The notes below the pieces were generated by a model. The model was not told the DNA's origin and did no database searches. It was given only the letters and a program-made list of their open reading frames with translations. Of a stretch of 64,000 nt of DNA, positions 1-8,990 are shown in pieces; position 1 is the first letter of the stretch; every line of letters starts with the position of its first letter. Origin of the DNA: DASVBE01 sp963770375 (GTDB lineage: Bacteria; Actinomycetota; Actinomycetes; Streptosporangiales; Streptosporangiaceae). The position numbers and the translations under genes were made by a program. The stretch spans positions 62,001 through 126,000 of the forward strand of contig CAVYPM010000007.1 in assembly GCA_963770375.1 (NCBI GenBank), given 5' to 3'.

Positions 1-168
1 GTGCTCTACCTGGTGTACGTGGAGCTGATCCAGGTCAACGCGATCTGCGAGTACTGCACCGGCGTGCACGTCATCACGTTCGCCCTGTTCGGCCTGGTCA
101 TGTACAGCACCGCGGCGCACGGGCTGTCCGGTACCGGGCCTGGCCGCCCGGTCGCCCCCGGTCGTTAG
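1..168 (+). CDS. Vitamin K epoxide reductase (VKOR) family protein, C-terminal fragment
   Basis: Only the last 55 codons are in the window; the start lies upstream. The fragment contains CEYC followed by TGVH, the CXXC redox pair plus downstream His typical of the VKOR catalytic helix, then a hydrophobic segment (VITFALFGLVMYS) that would be the last membrane helix. Bacterial VKOR proteins are integral membrane enzymes that reoxidise DsbA-like thiol oxidases using quinone; that role is family knowledge, not visible here. The tail after the helix is short and Gly/Pro-rich. A perfect palindrome follows about 35 bases downstream and probably ends the transcript. Confidence 0.75.
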   Translation: MLYLVYVELIQVNAICEYCTGVHVITFALFGLVMYSTAAHGLSGTGPGRPVAPGR

Positions 169-201
169 CACTGCGCCGTTAGCACGGGGCCGCGCGGCTC
201 C

Positions 202-225
202 GGATTCCCGGCGCGCCGGGAATCC
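202..225 (+). terminator. Perfect 24-base palindrome, probable terminator of the VKOR gene
   Basis: GGATTCCCGGCG at 202-213 is followed directly by its exact reverse complement at 214-225, between the VKOR stop and the next plus-strand gene. There is no T-run after it, so it is a factor-independent terminator only in the loose sense used for high-GC actinobacteria. Confidence 0.5.
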
Positions 226-241
226 TGCGGCCGGCTCGCTT

Positions 242-256
242 GTTAGAGTGGCTAAC
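242..256 (+). promoter_or_regulatory. Inverted repeat GTTAG-N5-CTAAC, candidate operator of the ABC exporter
   Basis: GTTAG (242-246) and CTAAC (252-256) form a perfect inverted repeat about 30 bases upstream of the GTG start of the first ABC gene. It lies in an AT-richer stretch, fitting the promoter/operator of an efflux operon. MarR- and TetR-type repressors bind sites of this form. No regulator gene is adjacent in the window. Confidence 0.35.
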
Positions 257-285
257 TATTTCCGGCCATTTGAAGAGCGAGCTGA

Positions 286-2181
286 GTGAAGCAGACCAAC
301 GGGGCGGCCAGCCGGCCGAAGGACACGCAGGACAGTAATCCGGATGCCTGGCTACGGCGGCTGGCCAGGTACTGCTGGCGGCACAAGCGGAGCATGCTGC
401 TCTCGCTGGCCGGGGCGCTCGCCGCGACGCTGGCCACCGCGGCAATCCCGCTGATCCTCGGCCTGATCGTGGACGACACGATCCTCACCCACGACGCGCC
501 GGTCTGGGCCGGCGCGCTCGTGCTGATCGGCGCGGGCCTGGTGAACTTCGCCGGTGTGTACACCCGCCGGTTCGAGGGCGGCAAGCTGTCGCTGGACGTC
601 CAGCACGACATGCGGACCGAGTCGTTCGCGGCGCTGGCCGCGCTGGACGGCGCCCGGCAGGACCAGCTGCGCACCGGCCAGGTGGTGAGCCGGGCGATCT
701 CCGACCTGAACATGGTCCAGGGGCTGCTCGGCATGCTGCCGATGCTGCTGGGCAGCGCGCTGCTGTTCGTGCTGTCGGTCACGATCATGGCGTTCCTGTC
801 CCCGTTGCTGACGCTGGTCGCGCTGGCCATCGGGCCCGCGCTGTGGCTCATCGCGCTGCGCTCCCGGCTCAAGCTGTTCCCGGCCAGCTGGGACGCACAG
901 CAGCAGGCCGCGAACGTGGCCGGGGTGGTCGAGGGCGCGGTCACCGGGGTCCGGGTGGTCAAGGGCTTCGGCCAGGAAGAGCAGGAGATCGGGCGGCTGG
1001 AGGACGCCAGCAGCGCGCTGTTCGCGTCCCGGGTGCGCGCCGTCCGGCTGATGGCCAGGTACAACCCGGCGCTGCAGGCCGTGCCGCTGTTCGGCCAGGT
1101 CGGCGTGCTGGCCCTGGGCGGCTGGCTGACCATCAAGGGCTCGATCCCGCTGGGCACGTTCCTGGCCTTCTCGCTGTACGTGGCGCAGATGATCAGCCCG
1201 GTCCGGGCGCTGGCCGCGCTGGTAACGATCGGCCAGGAGGCACGGGCCAGCGTGATCCGGATCTTCGAGGTGATGGACGCCCGGCCGGTGATCACCGAGC
1301 GGCCGGGCGCGGTGCCGCTGCCGCCGGGAGCCACGGACATCGAACTCGACCGGGTGGAGTTCGGCTACCAGCCGGACCAGCCGGTGCTGCGCGGCCTGTC
1401 GCTGCGCATCCGGCCGGGCCAGACGCTGGCGCTGGTCGGCACGTCGGGCTCCGGCAAGTCGACGGTCTCGCTGCTGCTGCCCCGCTTCTACGACGTGACG
1501 GAGGGCGCGATCCGGATCGGCGGGCACGACGTCCGCGACCTGACCACGGAATCGCTGCGCGCGGCCATCGGGCTGGTGCCCGAGGACAGCTTCCTGTTCT
1601 CCGATACGGTCCGGGCCAACATCGCCTACGGCCGCCCGGACGCCACCGACGCCGAGGTGGAGGCGGCGGCCCGGGCCGCGCAGGCGCACGACTTCATCAT
1701 GGCGCTGCCGGACGGCTACGCCACCGTGGTCGGCGAGCAGGGCCTGACCCTGTCCGGCGGCCAGCGGCAGCGTGTCTGCCTGGCCCGGGCGCTGGTCACC
1801 GACCCGGCCGTGCTGGTCCTCGACGACGCCACCTCGGCGGTGGACGCGAACGTCGAGGCGCGCATCCACGACGCGCTGCGGTCGGCCATGGCCGGGCGGA
1901 CCACGCTGCTCATCGCGCACCGCCAGTCCACGCTGGCGCTCGCCGACCAGATCGCGGTGCTGGACGAGGGCCGGCTGGTCGACCTGGGCACGCACGAGGA
2001 GCTCACCGCACGCTGCCCGCTGTACCGCCTGCTGCTGGCCGGGACGGCTGGGCCAGATGACGGCAAGGTCCCGGCTCAGAGCGACGGGGCCGAGGTGGTC
2101 ACCTCCGCACTGTGGGGCGCGGCGGAGCCAGCAGCACTCGCTCGTGGCGGGCCGCGGCGCTGTTTTCCTGACGAGCGATGA
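286..2181 (+). CDS. ABC exporter half-transporter A (permease fused to ATPase, degenerate Walker B)
   Basis: A 631-residue type IV exporter subunit: six-helix membrane domain in the first ~320 residues, then a nucleotide-binding domain with Walker A GTSGSGKST, Q-loop, signature LSGGQ, Walker B VLVLDDATS and H-loop LLIAHR. The catalytic Glu after Walker B is Asp, as in the degenerate half of heterodimeric exporters. The next gene supplies a canonical LDEAT but a non-canonical LSAGQ, so the two should form a heterodimer with one consensus and one degenerate ATP site. GTG start at 286 is preceded by GAAGAG. The last ~30 residues are encoded by a dispersed repeat and look non-native; homologues usually end near the LLLAG sequence around base 2040. 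The substrate cannot be told from sequence. Confidence 0.9.
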   Translation: MKQTNGAASRPKDTQDSNPDAWLRRLARYCWRHKRSMLLSLAGALAATLATAAIPLILGLIVDDTILTHDAPVWAGALVLIGAGLVNFAGVYTRRFEGGKLSLDVQHDMRTESFAALAALDGARQDQLRTGQVVSRAISDLNMVQGLLGMLPMLLGSALLFVLSVTIMAFLSPLLTLVALAIGPALWLIALRSRLKLFPASWDAQQQAANVAGVVEGAVTGVRVVKGFGQEEQEIGRLEDASSALFASRVRAVRLMARYNPALQAVPLFGQVGVLALGGWLTIKGSIPLGTFLAFSLYVAQMISPVRALAALVTIGQEARASVIRIFEVMDARPVITERPGAVPLPPGATDIELDRVEFGYQPDQPVLRGLSLRIRPGQTLALVGTSGSGKSTVSLLLPRFYDVTEGAIRIGGHDVRDLTTESLRAAIGLVPEDSFLFSDTVRANIAYGRPDATDAEVEAAARAAQAHDFIMALPDGYATVVGEQGLTLSGGQRQRVCLARALVTDPAVLVLDDATSAVDANVEARIHDALRSAMAGRTTLLIAHRQSTLALADQIAVLDEGRLVDLGTHEELTARCPLYRLLLAGTAGPDDGKVPAQSDGAEVVTSALWGAAEPAALARGGPRRCFPDER

Positions 2182-2297
2182 GGCGCGACGAAGGACGCCG
2201 AGGGAGCGAGGAGGGAAGGCAGCGCGCATAGCGGCCCGCAGCGAGCGGCTAGCACTGTAGGCAGCGCTCATAGCGGCCCGCAGCGAGCGGCTAGCAC
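2120..2297 (+). repeat. Dispersed REP-like repeat, locus A
   Basis: Two 38-base copies lie at 2218-2255 and 2260-2297, each containing the core AGCGGCCCGCAGCGAGCGG, an imperfect palindrome. Upstream parts (GGCGGAGCCAGCAG near 2121, GCGAGGAGGGAAGGCAGCGC at 2206-2225) recur at 59281-59470, where three more cores occur. The element fills the gap between the two exporter genes and supplies the end of the first coding frame. It is non-coding and resembles REP/BIME elements; no transposase is visible. Confidence 0.7.
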
Positions 2298-2316
2298 GGC
2301 TGGGCCGGTAAGCAAT

Positions 2317-4158
2317 TTGCTGGGCGCGCTCCCGCCCAGCCCGGAGCTGCTGGCCAAGGTCGAGGCGCTGCCGCCGGCCCAGGACCGGCCCGAAGTCAGC
2401 GATGATGTGGCCCGCGCCCCGGACCCGCGGTTCACCCTGCGCCGGCTGCTGCGGCCGGTGGCGCTGGCCCTGCTGGCCGGCCTGGTCCTGGACGGCCTGG
2501 ACGCGGTGGCCGGGGTGGCCTTCCCGGCCCTGGTCCGCGGCGGCGTCGATCACGGCGTGGTGGCCGGGCAGTACCACCCGATCCTGCTGGTCTCGCTGGC
2601 CGGCCTGGCCATCGTGCTGGCCGACTGGGCGATCAGCGCGGTGCAGACCGTGGTGGTCGGGCGCAACGGCGAGCGGCTGCTGTACACGCTGCGGGTCAAG
2701 ATCTTCGCCCACCTGCAGCGGCTCGGGCTGGACTTCTACGAGCGCGAGCTGTCCGGGCGGATCATGACCAGGATGACCACGGACGTGGACGCGCTGTCCT
2801 CGTTCCTGCAGACCGGGCTGATCACGATGGTCAACTCACTGCTCACGTTCACCGGTGTGATGATCGCGCTGCTGTTCATCAACGCCCGGCTCGGGCTGAC
2901 GCTGTTCGCGATCATCCCGGTGCTGGCCGTGGTCACGGTGGTGTTCCGGATCCGGTCGTCCCGGGCCTACACCGAGGCCAGGGAACGGGTCAGCGTGGTC
3001 AACGCGGACTTCCAGGAGAACGTGGCCGGGCTGCGGATCACCCAGGCGTACCGGCGGGCGCCGCGCAACGCGGCCCGGTTCGCCGGCCTGAGCACCGGCT
3101 ACCGGCAGTCCCGGCTGCGCGCCCAGCGGTACATCGCGCTGTACTTCCCGTTCGTGCAGCTGCTGTCCACGGTGGCCGCCGCGCTGGTTCTGTTCACCGC
3201 GGCCAGCCAGGTGCACAGCGGCGCGCTGACGGCCGGCGGGCTGGTCGCCTTCCTGCTCTACATCGACCTGCTGTTCGCGCCGGTGCAGCAGCTGTCCCAG
3301 GTCTTCGACGGCTACCAGCAGGCCTCGGTCGGGCTGCGCCGGATCAAGGACCTGCTGCGCACGCCGACGTCGACCCCGCAGGCCGAGCGGCCCCGCCGGC
3401 CGGGCCGGCCGCGCGGCCTGGTCGAGTTCCGCGACGTGCACTTCCGGTATCCGGGCCAGCCGGCCGACGCGCTGAACGGGGTCAGCCTGACGGTCGAGCC
3501 CGGCGAGACCGTGGCGCTGGTCGGCCAGACCGGCGCCGGCAAGTCCACCATGATCAAGCTGGTCGCCCGGTTCTATGACGTGACCGGCGGGCAGGTCCTG
3601 ATCGACGGGACCGACCTGCGCGAGCTCGACCTGGCCGCGTACCGGCACGGGCTCGGCGTGGTGCCGCAGGAGCCGTACCTGTCCCCCGGCACGGTCAGGG
3701 ACGCGATCGCCTACGGCCGGCCCGGCGCGACCGACGCCGAGGTGGAGGCGGCCGCCCGGGCGGTCGGCGCCGTCGGCATGATCGCCCGGCTGCCCGGCGG
3801 GTTCCGGCACGAGGTGGCCGAGCGCGGCCGCAACCTGTCCGCCGGGCAGCGCCAGCTGATCGCGCTGGCCCGGGCCTACCTGGTGGACCCCGGCATCCTG
3901 CTGCTCGACGAGGCCACCGCGGCCCTGGACCTGGCCGCCGAGGCCGAGGTGATCGCCGCCACCGAGCGGCTCACCGCGCAGCGCACCACGCTGGTGGTGG
4001 CGCACCGGCTGACCACCGCGGCCCGGGCCGACCGGATCGTGGTCATGGCCGACGGCCAGATCGCGGAGACCGGCAGCCACGACGAGCTGCTGGCCGCGGG
4101 CGGCCGGTACGCCGAGCTGTGGGCCGCCTTCATGGGCGGCGCCGAGCTCGCGGCCTAG
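2317..4158 (+). CDS. ABC exporter half-transporter B (permease fused to ATPase, canonical Walker B)
   Basis: A 613-residue partner of the preceding gene, with an N-terminal membrane domain and a C-terminal ATPase domain: Walker A GQTGAGKST, signature LSAGQ (Ala instead of the first Gly), Walker B ILLLDEATA, H-loop VVAHR. The intact catalytic Glu pairs with the LSGGQ of the first subunit, giving the asymmetric ATP-site arrangement known from heterodimeric multidrug exporters such as TM287/288 and BmrCD. Start is uncertain: TTG at 2317 is the first start codon after the repeat, and no good Shine-Dalgarno is seen, so the original start may have been altered by the repeat. It ends just before a strong bidirectional hairpin. 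Confidence 0.88.
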   Translation: MLGALPPSPELLAKVEALPPAQDRPEVSDDVARAPDPRFTLRRLLRPVALALLAGLVLDGLDAVAGVAFPALVRGGVDHGVVAGQYHPILLVSLAGLAIVLADWAISAVQTVVVGRNGERLLYTLRVKIFAHLQRLGLDFYERELSGRIMTRMTTDVDALSSFLQTGLITMVNSLLTFTGVMIALLFINARLGLTLFAIIPVLAVVTVVFRIRSSRAYTEARERVSVVNADFQENVAGLRITQAYRRAPRNAARFAGLSTGYRQSRLRAQRYIALYFPFVQLLSTVAAALVLFTAASQVHSGALTAGGLVAFLLYIDLLFAPVQQLSQVFDGYQQASVGLRRIKDLLRTPTSTPQAERPRRPGRPRGLVEFRDVHFRYPGQPADALNGVSLTVEPGETVALVGQTGAGKSTMIKLVARFYDVTGGQVLIDGTDLRELDLAAYRHGLGVVPQEPYLSPGTVRDAIAYGRPGATDAEVEAAARAVGAVGMIARLPGGFRHEVAERGRNLSAGQRQLIALARAYLVDPGILLLDEATAALDLAAEAEVIAATERLTAQRTTLVVAHRLTTAARADRIVVMADGQIAETGSHDELLAAGGRYAELWAAFMGGAELAA

Positions 4159-4170
4159 CTCTGCTGGCTG

Positions 4171-4206
4171 GCTAGCGGATGGCCGCATACGCGGCCCTCC
4201 GCTAGC
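4171..4206. terminator. Bidirectional hairpin between convergent ABC and MFS genes
   Basis: GCTAGCGGA + GGCCGC, loop ATAC, then GCGGCC + TCCGCTAGC: a 16-position stem with one T/C mismatch. It overlaps the stop codon of the minus-strand MFS gene and lies 12 bases after the stop of the ABC gene, so it can terminate both transcripts. Confidence 0.7.
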
Positions 4207-5485
4207 TGACCTGGCGGCCGGCGGCCAGCTCGCTGCCGGGCTCGGGCAGCACGCCCGCGGCGACGTCGCTGGCCTTCATGGCCCGCACGTCGCGCGGGAT
4301 GAGCGCGAGCGCGGCCGCAACCAGGATCAGCAGCGCGGCGCCGTACTGGGTCACCGAGACCCCGATCGCCGCGGCCAGCGGGCCGGCCACCAGCGCGCCG
4401 ATCGGCATGGCGAACACCGAGCCGAGCACGTCGTACGACGACACCCGGGCCAGCCGGTCCGGCGGGATCATCCGGGCCAGCGCGACCGTCCACTGGACCA
4501 TCATGATCTCCATGGTCACGCCCAGGCCGAAGGCCGACAGGCAGACCACCGGCAGCGGCCAGAGCATGGCCAGCGACAGCGGCGACAGCGCGATGGCCCC
4601 GCCGATCAGCACCACGAACAGCATCGGCCGGCGCGGCGTGAACCGCAGCGACACCAGCCCGCCCAGGATCAGGCCGACCGCCTCGGCCGCGGTGATCGCG
4701 CCCCACGCCGCCGGGCCGCCCAGGTCGGTCCTGGCCACCACCGGGCCGAGCACCTGGAACCCGCCGTACCAGGCCATCAGGATCACGCCGAACTGCGCGA
4801 CGATCACCCACAGCCAGGTGTGCGAGCGGAACTCCGACCAGCCCTCGCGCAGGTCGCTCAGCATGCTGGAGGTCTCTGGCCGGTCCACCGCGGTCGCCTT
4901 GATGCGCAGCAGCGGCCAGGCCGTGCCCAGCAGGCCGAACCCGCAGACGGCCAGCGCCCAGCCGGGGCCGACGGCGGCCACGCACAGGCCCGCGGCGACC
5001 GCGCCGCCCATCTGCCCGGCGTTCTGGGCCAGCCGGCTGATCGCGCTGGCCTCCTGGAGCACGGTGGCGGGCACCACGCGAGGCAGCAGCGCCTGCGAGG
5101 CCGGGTAGAAGATCGCCATGCCGATCCCGGTCAGGCCCTCGAGGAACAGCATCTGCCACAGCCGCGGATGGCCGGTCAGCACCAGGAACCCGAACGTGCC
5201 CTCGCCCAGGGCGATCATCAGGTTGCCCGCCAGCACCACCTTCTGCGGCGCGATCCGGTCTGCGATCACCCCGCCGGCCAGCGTGAACACCAGCGACGGG
5301 GCGATCTGCGCGGCCAGCACGTAGGACAGGCTCGCGGTCGAGCCGGTCGCGTACAGCACCGCGAACGAGACCCCGACGAGGGAGAAGCCGAACGCCGCCG
5401 GGGCGAGAAACCGGTCGGCGAGCAGGTAGCGGAAATCGCGGATGGCCAGGACGGGGAACCGGCGCAGCAGCGCCCGGGCAAACAT
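4202..5485 (-). CDS. MFS transporter (EntS-like exporter family)
   Basis: A 427-residue hydrophobic protein with about 12 predicted membrane helices. The segments after AIRDFRYLLADRF and the loop ADRIAPQKVVLAGN match the N-terminal helix and helix 2-3 loop (D-R-x-x-x-R/K-type motif) of the MFS_3/enterobactin-exporter-like group. It is probably a drug or metabolite efflux pump; substrate unknown. The gene converges on the ABC exporter pair, sharing its terminator hairpin. The ATG at 5485 begins a short polar N-terminus before helix 1. The upstream gap of about 230 bases holds the divergent promoters for this gene and the SMP-30 gene; I saw no clear operator in it. Confidence 0.82.
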   Translation of the reverse strand: MFARALLRRFPVLAIRDFRYLLADRFLAPAAFGFSLVGVSFAVLYATGSTASLSYVLAAQIAPSLVFTLAGGVIADRIAPQKVVLAGNLMIALGEGTFGFLVLTGHPRLWQMLFLEGLTGIGMAIFYPASQALLPRVVPATVLQEASAISRLAQNAGQMGGAVAAGLCVAAVGPGWALAVCGFGLLGTAWPLLRIKATAVDRPETSSMLSDLREGWSEFRSHTWLWVIVAQFGVILMAWYGGFQVLGPVVARTDLGGPAAWGAITAAEAVGLILGGLVSLRFTPRRPMLFVVLIGGAIALSPLSLAMLWPLPVVCLSAFGLGVTMEIMMVQWTVALARMIPPDRLARVSSYDVLGSVFAMPIGALVAGPLAAAIGVSVTQYGAALLILVAAALALIPRDVRAMKASDVAAGVLPEPGSELAAGRQVS

Positions 5486-5716
5486 GACGAACGTCCGATC
5501 TGGTGGGTTGAATCTTGGGTCAGCGGGGTGATGCTAGCCAGGCAGCCCCGTGACCAGCAAGTCCTTAAATCTGGTGAACCCTGCTTGGGAACGCCGGCCG
5601 GCGGGTCCGCATTCCCGGTACGGGCCGGGCCGGGCATTGACACCGGCGGGGCGGGCTGAGATGGTCCGCTGGAGCCCTGTTACGCCGCCGGTGTTCCCCG
5701 ACGAGGTGATCGGCCT

Positions 5717-6583
5717 ATGGCTATCCGCGTCCTCAGCAGCGATCCCCCCGTGCCGGTGGCGGTGCCCACCGCCGAACTGGGCGAAGGCGCCCACTGGGAC
5801 GCCGATAGCGGCGCACTGTACTGGGTGGACGCCCCAGCCGGGCTTGTCTACCGGCTGGATACGGACGGGAACCTGAATCACTGGGACGCGGGCCAGCCGG
5901 TCGGCGCGGTCGTGCACCGGGCCGGTGGCGGGCTGGTGCTGACGGCCAGCGACGGGTTCCTGGTGATGGACACCGGCACCGGTGCGGTGACCCCGCTGGC
6001 CCCGGTCGAGGCGGACAAGCCGGCCACCAGGATGAACGACGGCGCCTGCGACCGGGCCGGCCGGTTCTGGGCCGGGACTATGGCCGCGGACGAGTCCGCC
6101 GGGCAGGGCGCGCTGTACCGGCTCGACCCCGACCTCCAGCTCACCCAGCTGCGCACCGGCGTGGGGATCTCCAACGGCATCGGCTGGAGCCCGGACGAGA
6201 CCCGCATGTACTACGTGGACTCGCTGGCCTACCAGATCGAGGCGATGGAATACGACCCGGCCACCGGGCAGACCGGCCGCAGCCGGGTGCTGGCCTCACT
6301 CGGCCACGGCGGGGTGATGCCGGACGGCCTGACCGTGGACGCCGACGGCTACGTCTGGGTGGCGGTCTGGGGCGGCGGCGCCGTGCAGTGCTACCGGCCC
6401 GACGGCCGGCTGTGCCAGATGGTGAAGGTTCCCGCGGCCAACGTCACGAGCTGCGCGTTCGGCGGCCCGGACCTGGACGTGCTGTACATCACCACCGCGG
6501 CGGGCCCCGGTGCGGCGCCGGGTGCACTGTTCTCCTGCCGGCCCGGCGTCACCGGCCAGCTCTGCCACCCGTTCCGCGGCTGA
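5717..6583 (+). CDS. SMP-30/gluconolactonase/LRE family protein
   Basis: A 288-residue six-bladed beta-propeller of the SMP-30 family. Recognisable motifs are the first metal-ligand Glu in LGEGAHW, the NDGACDRAGRFWAGTM blade, GISNGIGWSPD with the metal-binding Asn, and DGLTVDADGYVWVA containing the catalytic Asp region. Characterised members hydrolyse sugar-acid lactones with a divalent metal. ATG at 5717 has GAGG about 12 bases upstream. It precedes the molybdenum hydroxylase genes by about 120 bases and could be expressed with them. An AldO-like oxidase and a sugar-acid dehydratase lie within 13 kb, so a sugar-lactone substrate is plausible but unproven. Confidence 0.85.
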   Translation: MAIRVLSSDPPVPVAVPTAELGEGAHWDADSGALYWVDAPAGLVYRLDTDGNLNHWDAGQPVGAVVHRAGGGLVLTASDGFLVMDTGTGAVTPLAPVEADKPATRMNDGACDRAGRFWAGTMAADESAGQGALYRLDPDLQLTQLRTGVGISNGIGWSPDETRMYYVDSLAYQIEAMEYDPATGQTGRSRVLASLGHGGVMPDGLTVDADGYVWVAVWGGGAVQCYRPDGRLCQMVKVPAANVTSCAFGGPDLDVLYITTAAGPGAAPGALFSCRPGVTGQLCHPFRG

Positions 6584-6701
6584 CCTGCGCTCCTTACGGC
6601 GGGGGCGGTTTGACCCGCCGGACGGCCGCCCGGCATGATCGGCTGGGTAGCGGCCCCGGCAGCAGGTGCGGGGCCTGCTGAGCCGAGGGGAGCGAGCCGG
6701 G

Positions 6702-8990
6702 TTGAGCATTCTGGGAACCAGGGTCCTGCGGGTTGAGGACCCGCGGTTCCTGACCACCGGCGGGGTCTACACCGAAGACCTCCAGGACGACCGGCTGGCC
6801 GGAGCCTGCTACCTGACGTTCGTCCGGTCCCCGGTCGCGCACGGGCGGATCACCGCCATCGACGCCACCGAGGCGAAGGCGGCGCCGGGGGTGCTGGCCG
6901 TGTACACCGCGGCGGACGTGGCCGATCTGAAGGTCATCAAGCCGATGATGCCGTCCTGGAACGCGGCGATGACCCAGACCCTGCTGGCCAGCGACACCGT
7001 GCGGTACGTCGGCGAGCCGGTCGCGGCGATCGTCACCGAGCACCCGTACCAGGGCGAGGACGCGGCCGAACTGGTCGCCGTGGACTACGACCCGCTGCCC
7101 GCCGTGGTGACCATGGACGACGCGCTGGCCGACAAGACCCTGCTGTTCCCTGAGGCGGGCACGAACGTGATCGGCCGCTTCGGCGATCCCGCCGAGCTGG
7201 ACCCGAAGCTGTTCGACGGCTGCGAGGTCGTGGTCAGCCGGACGATCGTGAACCAGCGGGTCGCGCCGGCCCCGATGGAGTCCCGGTCCGCGGCCGCGGT
7301 CTGGGGCGAGGACGGCCGGCTGACCGCGTGGATCCCTAACCAGGGCGCGCAGGGCACCAAGGGCGCGCTGGTGGGCCGGCTGGGCCTCAAGCCCGAGGAC
7401 GTGCGGGTGATCACCCCGGACGTGGGCGGCGCGTTCGGCGCGAAGTTCGGCATCGACGCCGAGTCGGTGCTGACCGCCTGGGCAGCCAGGCAGCTCGGGC
7501 GGCCCGCCCGCTGGTCGGAGACCCGGTACGAGAACATGCTCGGCATGACGCACGGCCGGGCGCAGCAGCAGACCGTCACGATCGGCGGCCTGCGGGACGG
7601 CACCGTGCTGGCCTACCGCCTCGAGGTGGTGCAGGACGGCGGCGCGTACCCGAAGATCGGCGCGCTCCTGCCGCTGCTGACCCTGCTGATGACCTCGGGG
7701 CCGTACGACATCCCGCGGGCCGAGTCGGTGGCGGTCTCGGTGGTCACGAACACCACGCCCACCGGGGCCTACCGGGGCGCGGGGCGGCCGGAGGCGACCG
7801 CGGCCATCGAGCGGGCCATGGACCTGTTCGCCGCGGAGGCCGGAGTGGACCCGGCCGACGTCCGGCGGAAGAACCTGCTGGCCCCGTTCACCGAGCCGCA
7901 CCAGACCAAGTTCGGCGCGCTGTACGACACCGGCGACTACGCCGCCGGTCTTGACCGGGTGCTGGCGGCCGCCGGCTACGCGGAGCTGCGCGCGGAGCAG
8001 GCGGCCCGGCGGGCCCGCGGCGACGTGACGCAACTCGGCATCGGGCTGTCCTCCTACGTGGAGATCACCGGCGGCGGTGACGAGTCAGGCCCGCCCAGCG
8101 AGAACGCCACCGTCGAGGTGCACCCCGACGGCAGCGCCACGATCCTGACCGGCACCTCGCCACACGGGCAGGGGCACGAGACCGCGTGGGCGATGCTAGC
8201 CAGCGACAAGCTCGGCATCCCGGTCGACAAGATCACGCTGAAGTGGGGCGACACCGACCTCATCCCCGAGGGCGGCGGCACCGGCGGGTCGCGCAGCCTC
8301 CAGCAGGGCGGCGCCGCGGTGCAGCAGGCCTCGGAGGAGCTGATCGAGGAGGCCCGCGGCCGGGCCGCCGCTGAGCTCGAGGCCAGCGCCGCGGACCTGG
8401 TCTTCGACCCGGCGCAGAGCGCGTTCATGGTGGCCGGCGACCCGGCCGCGGTGGTCCCGCTGGCCCGGCTGGCGGAAACCGAGCGGCTGTTCGTCCGCAC
8501 GGTGTTCTCCGCGCCGGGCGCCACCTTCCCGTTCGGCTCGCACCTGGCCGTGGTCGAGGTGGACACCGAGACCGGCAAGGTCACGCTGGTCCGGATGGTC
8601 ACCGTGGACGACGCCGGGTTCGTGCTCAACCCGCTGCTGGCCGAGGGCCAGCGGCACGGCGGTATCGCCCAGGGCGCGGCGCAGGCGCTCCTGGAGGAGG
8701 TCTGCTACGACGCCGACGGCAACCCGCTGACCGCCAACTTCGCCAGCTACCCCATCGTCACCGCGACCGAGCTGCCGAGCTTCGAGCTGGTCGACATGGT
8801 GACGCCGACCTCCTACAACCCGCTCGGCGTCAAGGGCATCGGCGAGGCGGGCACGATCGGCGCCACCCCGGCGGTGCAGAACGCCGTCGTCGATGCGGTG
8901 GCCTACCTGGGGGTCCGGCACATCGACATGCCCACCTCACCGCAGCGGGTCTGGCAGGCCCTGCGTGCGGCACGATCGGAGAACGCCTGA
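6702..8990 (+). CDS. Xanthine dehydrogenase-family molybdopterin-binding large subunit (CoxL-like, form II type)
   Basis: About 762 residues, starting at TTG 6702 (SILGTRVLRVEDPRF, the usual family N-terminus) behind a GAGGGG Shine-Dalgarno at 6685-6690. The active-site loop reads AYRGAGR (around residue 356), the form II/xanthine-dehydrogenase variant, not the AYRCSFR of true aerobic CO dehydrogenase; the catalytic Glu is in GIGEAG (about E715). The molybdenum cofactor would be of the CDP-molybdopterin type. Stop and next start overlap (TGATG). With the two following genes it forms a complete three-subunit hydroxylase, in the order large, small, medium. Substrate unknown; an aldehyde, purine or other carbon centre is possible, and CO oxidation is unlikely. 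No maturation genes (coxD/E/F-like) are in the window. Confidence 0.88.
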   Translation: MSILGTRVLRVEDPRFLTTGGVYTEDLQDDRLAGACYLTFVRSPVAHGRITAIDATEAKAAPGVLAVYTAADVADLKVIKPMMPSWNAAMTQTLLASDTVRYVGEPVAAIVTEHPYQGEDAAELVAVDYDPLPAVVTMDDALADKTLLFPEAGTNVIGRFGDPAELDPKLFDGCEVVVSRTIVNQRVAPAPMESRSAAAVWGEDGRLTAWIPNQGAQGTKGALVGRLGLKPEDVRVITPDVGGAFGAKFGIDAESVLTAWAARQLGRPARWSETRYENMLGMTHGRAQQQTVTIGGLRDGTVLAYRLEVVQDGGAYPKIGALLPLLTLLMTSGPYDIPRAESVAVSVVTNTTPTGAYRGAGRPEATAAIERAMDLFAAEAGVDPADVRRKNLLAPFTEPHQTKFGALYDTGDYAAGLDRVLAAAGYAELRAEQAARRARGDVTQLGIGLSSYVEITGGGDESGPPSENATVEVHPDGSATILTGTSPHGQGHETAWAMLASDKLGIPVDKITLKWGDTDLIPEGGGTGGSRSLQQGGAAVQQASEELIEEARGRAAAELEASAADLVFDPAQSAFMVAGDPAAVVPLARLAETERLFVRTVFSAPGATFPFGSHLAVVEVDTETGKVTLVRMVTVDDAGFVLNPLLAEGQRHGGIAQGAAQALLEEVCYDADGNPLTANFASYPIVTATELPSFELVDMVTPTSYNPLGVKGIGEAGTIGATPAVQNAVVDAVAYLGVRHIDMPTSPQRVWQALRAARSENA

